Shown: one piece after another, positions 8,565-10,850 of the stretch | How the letters are laid out: each line of letters opens with the position of its first letter | How positions within the stretch are numbered: position 1 is the stretch's first letter | From: an uncultured Alphaproteobacteria bacterium | GTDB lineage: Bacteria; Pseudomonadota; Alphaproteobacteria; HIMB59 | Direction: 5' to 3' | DNA length: 10,850 bases | NCBI GenBank assembly: GCA_902632575.1 | Contig: CACPCY010000020.1 | Span: 1-10,850 of the forward strand | Notes under the pieces: model-generated | Databases searched by the model: none | Told to the model about the DNA's origin: nothing | Seen by the model: only the letters and a program-made list of their open reading frames with translations | Program-made: the position numbers and the translations under genes

Positions 8565-8599
8565 TTCGATCAGTTGATGTCAGTTAAATATCATAAAAT

Positions 8600-9148
8600 T
8601 TATTTGGGTGCAACTACGAGAAAAGCTTGTCTTCCCTCGATTTTAGGTTCCATTTCAACTCTGATAAGATCTCCCAAATCTGTTTTAACCCTTTTGAGCA
8701 TATCAATACCTAAATTAGAATGCTCCATTTCTCTACCCTTAAATCTCAAGCTGAATTTTACTCTGTTTCCCTCTTTTAAAAATTTCTGAGCATTTCTGAT
8801 TTTAACTTGGTAGTCGTGCTCTCCTGTACCCGGTCTAATTTTAAGCTCTTTGGTTTCGATTACTTTTTGTTTCTTTTTTGCTTCATTTTTTTTCTTCTGT
8901 TCTTGATACTTAAATTTTCCATAGTCTACTATTTTACAAACTGGAGGATTATTATTTGGAGCTATCTCTACTAAATCCATACCTCTACCTTTAGCAATGT
9001 CTATAGCTTCATTTTTTTTCATAACTCCTAGTTGCTCCCCATCATCAAGAATAACCCTAACATCCGCCGCAGAAATAAAATTATTTATCTTATGGAGATC
9101 TTTTTTGCCACGAAAGTTATTATTTCTTTGGTAAGGTTTATTCAAAAT
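8600..9148 (-). CDS. infC: Translation initiation factor IF-3, non-AUG start
   Basis: IF3 binds the 30S subunit, prevents premature 50S joining and checks the initiator tRNA and start codon. The N-domain spans about 20-85 (ISAADVRVILDDGEQLGVM, then GMDLVEIAPNNNPPVCKIVDYGK). A lysine-rich linker (EQKKKNEAKKKQK) leads to the C-domain (KELKIRPGTGEHDYQVKIR, then VKFSLRFKGREMEH, and VEMEPKIEGRQAFLVVAP to the end). The length, about 181 residues, is normal. Between the in-frame upstream TAG and the N-domain there is no ATG or GTG; the first in-frame ATG is residue 42 or 43, inside the conserved domain. Candidates are ATT at 9148-9146, TTG at 9145-9143 and ATC at 9160-9158. I chose ATT because infC genes commonly use AUU/AUC/AUA, which lets IF3 repress itself; TTG is equally possible by sequence. 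No Shine-Dalgarno is visible. Confidence 0.95.
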   Translation of the reverse strand: MLNKPYQRNNNFRGKKDLHKINNFISAADVRVILDDGEQLGVMKKNEAIDIAKGRGMDLVEIAPNNNPPVCKIVDYGKFKYQEQKKKNEAKKKQKVIETKELKIRPGTGEHDYQVKIRNAQKFLKEGNRVKFSLRFKGREMEHSNLGIDMLKRVKTDLGDLIRVEMEPKIEGRQAFLVVAPK

Positions 9149-9154
9149 ATTTTG
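9143..9154. repeat. 12-bp perfect palindrome over the infC start
   Basis: CAAAATATTTTG is its own reverse complement and is centred on the ATT/TTG candidate start codons. It is mostly A and T, so chance is possible. If it mattered it could act as a small start-site hairpin or a protein site. Confidence 0.3.
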
Positions 9155-9160
9155 TGTGAT

Positions 9161-9175
9161 GGAAAAGAAAGAAGG
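9161..9175 (-). promoter_or_regulatory. Pyrimidine tract in the infC leader
   Basis: The infC leader carries 15 uninterrupted pyrimidines (CCTTCTTTCTTTTCC) ending 12 bases before the proposed ATT start, where a Shine-Dalgarno would normally lie closer. Pyrimidine-rich leaders can recruit ribosomes through protein S1. That role is inferred here from position only. Confidence 0.3.
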
Positions 9176-9181
9176 TTTGCA

Positions 9182-9210
9182 ATTATAAATGTCCTAGTGA
9201 TTGCTTTAAT
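9182..9210 (-). promoter_or_regulatory. Second candidate promoter -10 element before infC
   Basis: A perfect TATAAT lies at 9187-9182, but the matching -35 region is poor (TTAAAG with a 16-base spacer). It would give a short leader of about 30 bases consisting mainly of the pyrimidine tract. This is an alternative to the stronger two-box candidate just upstream. Confidence 0.25.
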
Positions 9211-9224
9211 AAAATCATCTAAGG

Positions 9225-9253
9225 ATTATTAGCAAAGATAGATCAATTGTAAA
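9225..9253 (-). promoter_or_regulatory. Candidate sigma-70 type promoter for the infC operon
   Basis: TTTACA (9253-9248; 5 of 6 to TTGACA), a 17-base spacer, and AATAAT (9230-9225; 5 of 6 to TATAAT) lie just after the GT9 stop. This would start RNA near 9218 and give a leader of about 70 bases. It occupies the only gap over 100 bases in the window, where a core-operon promoter is expected. AT-rich DNA makes such matches common, so confidence is limited. Confidence 0.42.
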
Positions 9254-9259
9254 TATAAA

Positions 9260-10168
9260 TTATTTTAATATTTGTTCTATTTTATTGATAATAATGTTCA
9301 CACTAATATTTTTTACGTTAGATGCCGTGATTTTATGTAAATTATTCCCTAAAGGGTAACATGATCGAGAAATTTCGTTATCATTTGCTAACCAAATTAC
9401 GTTTTTATTTGTTAAACCTGCAATATGGGCTGGTCCTGTGTCATTTGTAATGACTAACTCAGAAGAATTACATAATTGATAGAAATCCTCAATCTTTGAT
9501 TCTTTGATTTTATTTTTAGACTCTGGACACAATTTAATTATTTCATTAATTGTATCTAAATCCAAATCAGAGCCTGTTAGATAAACTTCATAGTTTCTAC
9601 CAACTAAATACTTTGCTACTTGGGCATATTTATCCGAAGGCCATTTTTTATATTCTCCAGATTTAGATGTCCCTGGTATAAAAATTACTTTATTTGATGG
9701 TTTTGTATTACCTTTGAGCATCCAATTTAAATCAGGTTGTGAGTAATTATTTATTTTCAGATATTTTAATTGTTCTTGATGGTTTTTAGTGATGTGTTGA
9801 ATACCAAGTTTTTTTTGCTTATATTTGAAACTTGAAAATTTTCTTGCAGATAAGATTTTACATTTAGTAAACATCTTAATAAAAAAATTATAAATTTCTG
9901 TTCTATTTGAATTTTGTAAATCAATTAATAAATCTATTTTTTTTTCTTTAACTTTTTTCAAAATATTTTTTATTGAAGGGAAAATTGATATCCTATTATC
10001 AACTAAAATTTCATTCACATAAGGTAAGTTTTTAAAAATTTGTTTATAGTTAGACTGAGTAAGTAAGTATATGTTCGAGTTTGGATAATTTTCTCTTAAA
10101 GTTTTAATAGCTCCAAATGATAAGACTAAATCACCAAGTGAACCATGTTTAATTACTAGAATATTCAT
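9260..10168 (-). CDS. Glycosyltransferase family 9 (ADP-heptose:LPS heptosyltransferase family)
   Basis: A 302-residue GT-B enzyme with canonical GT9 signatures, expected to transfer a heptose or similar sugar to the LPS core or another lipid-linked acceptor at the cytoplasmic face of the inner membrane. Seen: MNILVIKHGSLGDLVLSFGA (1-20), with D13 at the position of the catalytic Asp of the family; LIDLQNSNRTE in the N-domain; IPGTSKSGEYKKWPSDKYA (164-182), the donor phosphate loop; and ITNDTGPAHIAGL (240-252), the D-x-G-P-x-H signature. The ATG overlaps the upstream GT4 stop by 4 bases (ATGA), so the two are co-translated and probably act on the same glycan. No clear Shine-Dalgarno or downstream terminator is visible before infC. 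The exact sugar cannot be told from sequence. Confidence 0.88.
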   Translation of the reverse strand: MNILVIKHGSLGDLVLSFGAIKTLRENYPNSNIYLLTQSNYKQIFKNLPYVNEILVDNRISIFPSIKNILKKVKEKKIDLLIDLQNSNRTEIYNFFIKMFTKCKILSARKFSSFKYKQKKLGIQHITKNHQEQLKYLKINNYSQPDLNWMLKGNTKPSNKVIFIPGTSKSGEYKKWPSDKYAQVAKYLVGRNYEVYLTGSDLDLDTINEIIKLCPESKNKIKESKIEDFYQLCNSSELVITNDTGPAHIAGLTNKNVIWLANDNEISRSCYPLGNNLHKITASNVKNISVNIIINKIEQILK

Positions 10169-10850
10169 GAATTTATTAAATGATTATAGATGTCCAAAGT
10201 TTTTCTGCACATAAGATCAGATGAGTAATTTTTTTCTACATAAGATCTTCCTTTTTTTGATATTTCTTTATAATTTTTTAAAGCATATTTAAAAGTTTTT
10301 TGGAATGATTTAAAAGAATTAACATCAAATAACAAATTTTTATTAAATTTAAGAAGTTGCTCTTTAGTACCACCTTGATTAGGCGCTATAACAACTTTAG
10401 ATACGGATAATGCCTCAGAAACAGTTCTACCAAACCCTTCGGGTCTCTTAGAGATATTTACAACCAAGTATGCCCCTTGATACAGTTTTTTTACATCTAA
10501 TGTAGGTTTATGAATTATAATTTTTTTTGATATATTTAATTTATTAATTAGTAATTGTATTTTTTTTTCTTCTTTACTTTTATTTAAAGATACAATGTGA
10601 ATATTGAATGTGTCTTTGTGCTTTTGCTGCAATAATGAGAAGTAACTTAGTAATAATTCATGCCCTTTCCAACTTGAAATCCTCGAGGGTATGAAAATAC
10701 TTTTACTAACAAGTTTTTTTCTCGAAGGTGAAAAGTAATTTGTATCTACGCCCCTTGGAATAACATGTAGTTTAGTTTTATCATTAAATTTATGCTCATA
10801 TGTTTTTTTGATAAAATTTGAGTTAAAAATTATAGCATCGCCCTTCAATA
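10165..10850 (-). CDS. Glycosyltransferase family 4 (group 1), N-terminus cut by the window edge
   Basis: The C-terminal about 227 residues of a GT-B glycosyltransferase using a nucleotide-activated sugar, as in LPS or polysaccharide assembly. Seen: GDAIIFNSNF near the edge (the linker-region NS motif), VIPRGVDTNYFSP (29-41), SRISSWKGHELL (55-66) with donor-phosphate-binding Arg and Lys, and the signature EGFGRTVSEAL (137-147) containing the E-x7-E pair, then APNQGGTKEQL (155-165). The frame is open to the last base and its first complete codon is TTG (Leu), not a start; roughly 130-150 N-terminal residues should lie beyond the window. The stop overlaps the GT9 start by 4 bases. The donor and acceptor sugars are unknown. 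Confidence 0.87.
   Translation of the reverse strand, partial: LKGDAIIFNSNFIKKTYEHKFNDKTKLHVIPRGVDTNYFSPSRKKLVSKSIFIPSRISSWKGHELLLSYFSLLQQKHKDTFNIHIVSLNKSKEEKKIQLLINKLNISKKIIIHKPTLDVKKLYQGAYLVVNISKRPEGFGRTVSEALSVSKVVIAPNQGGTKEQLLKFNKNLLFDVNSFKSFQKTFKYALKNYKEISKKGRSYVEKNYSSDLMCRKTLDIYNHLINS

Noticed and set aside
8574..8789. 71-codon plus-strand ORF
   Set aside because: It is antisense to the conserved C-domain of infC, with no independent signal for coding.
9032..9232. 66-codon plus-strand ORF over the infC start and leader
   Set aside because: It is mostly the reverse of the infC N-terminus and promoter gap; no Shine-Dalgarno or family resemblance was seen.
9149..9259. Intrinsic terminator for the GT4-GT9 pair before infC
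   Set aside because: No GC-rich stem followed by a T run could be found; transcription may read through into infC.
1..10850. CRISPR array, insertion sequence, toxin-antitoxin or defence system
   Set aside because: No regular repeats, transposase, terminal inverted repeats or small paired ORFs were seen, and every sizeable ORF is explained by a known family.

Overview
The window reads as a piece of a small, streamlined, AT-rich alphaproteobacterial genome, most like SAR11/Pelagibacterales or a similar marine lineage. This is inferred from three things: the strong AT bias (by eye around 30% G+C, not counted), the gene order infC-rpmI-rplT-pheS-pheT, and very tight packing with many start/stop overlaps. 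The genetic code is standard for bacteria (TGA is a stop, TGG is Trp). No sequence search was possible, so the taxonomic call is moderate.

Left edge, plus strand (1-1772): the conserved C-terminal part of an RmuC-family protein, with its frame broken at a run of ten A's (40-49), is followed with a 4-base overlap by a divergent GT9 (heptosyltransferase-like) glycosyltransferase. That gene runs tail-to-tail, with an 8-bp overlap, into a minus-strand GT32-type sugar transferase (1765-2583).

Centre, minus strand (2589-9148, transcribed from high to low coordinates): a core translation cluster in the order infC (IF3), rpmI (L35), rplT (L20), pheS, pheT, lepA (EF4), tRNA-Ser(GGA). The pheS/pheT and pheT/lepA pairs share one base between stop and start. 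The tRNA begins 4 bases after the lepA stop, and the GT32 gene starts 5 bases after the tRNA CCA, so the chain probably forms one or two transcripts that RNase P and tRNA 3' processing would cut. The infC ORF has no usable in-frame ATG or GTG and no Shine-Dalgarno, as expected for an IF3 gene that controls its own translation. rpmI and rplT have strong Shine-Dalgarno sites.

Right edge, minus strand (9260-10850): a canonical GT9 glycosyltransferase overlaps by 4 bases the C-terminal two thirds of a GT4 glycosyltransferase that leaves the window. The 111-base gap between the GT9 gene and infC is the best place for the infC promoter.

The translation block is thus flanked on both sides by genes for surface glycan (LPS or polysaccharide) assembly, four glycosyltransferases in all. 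No gap exceeds 300 bases. No mobile element, CRISPR array, toxin-antitoxin pair or defence system was seen, and I do not see a convincing undescribed system. The most informative oddities are the RmuC frame break, the infC start region, the tRNA embedded between two coding genes, and two glycosyltransferases with altered signature residues.
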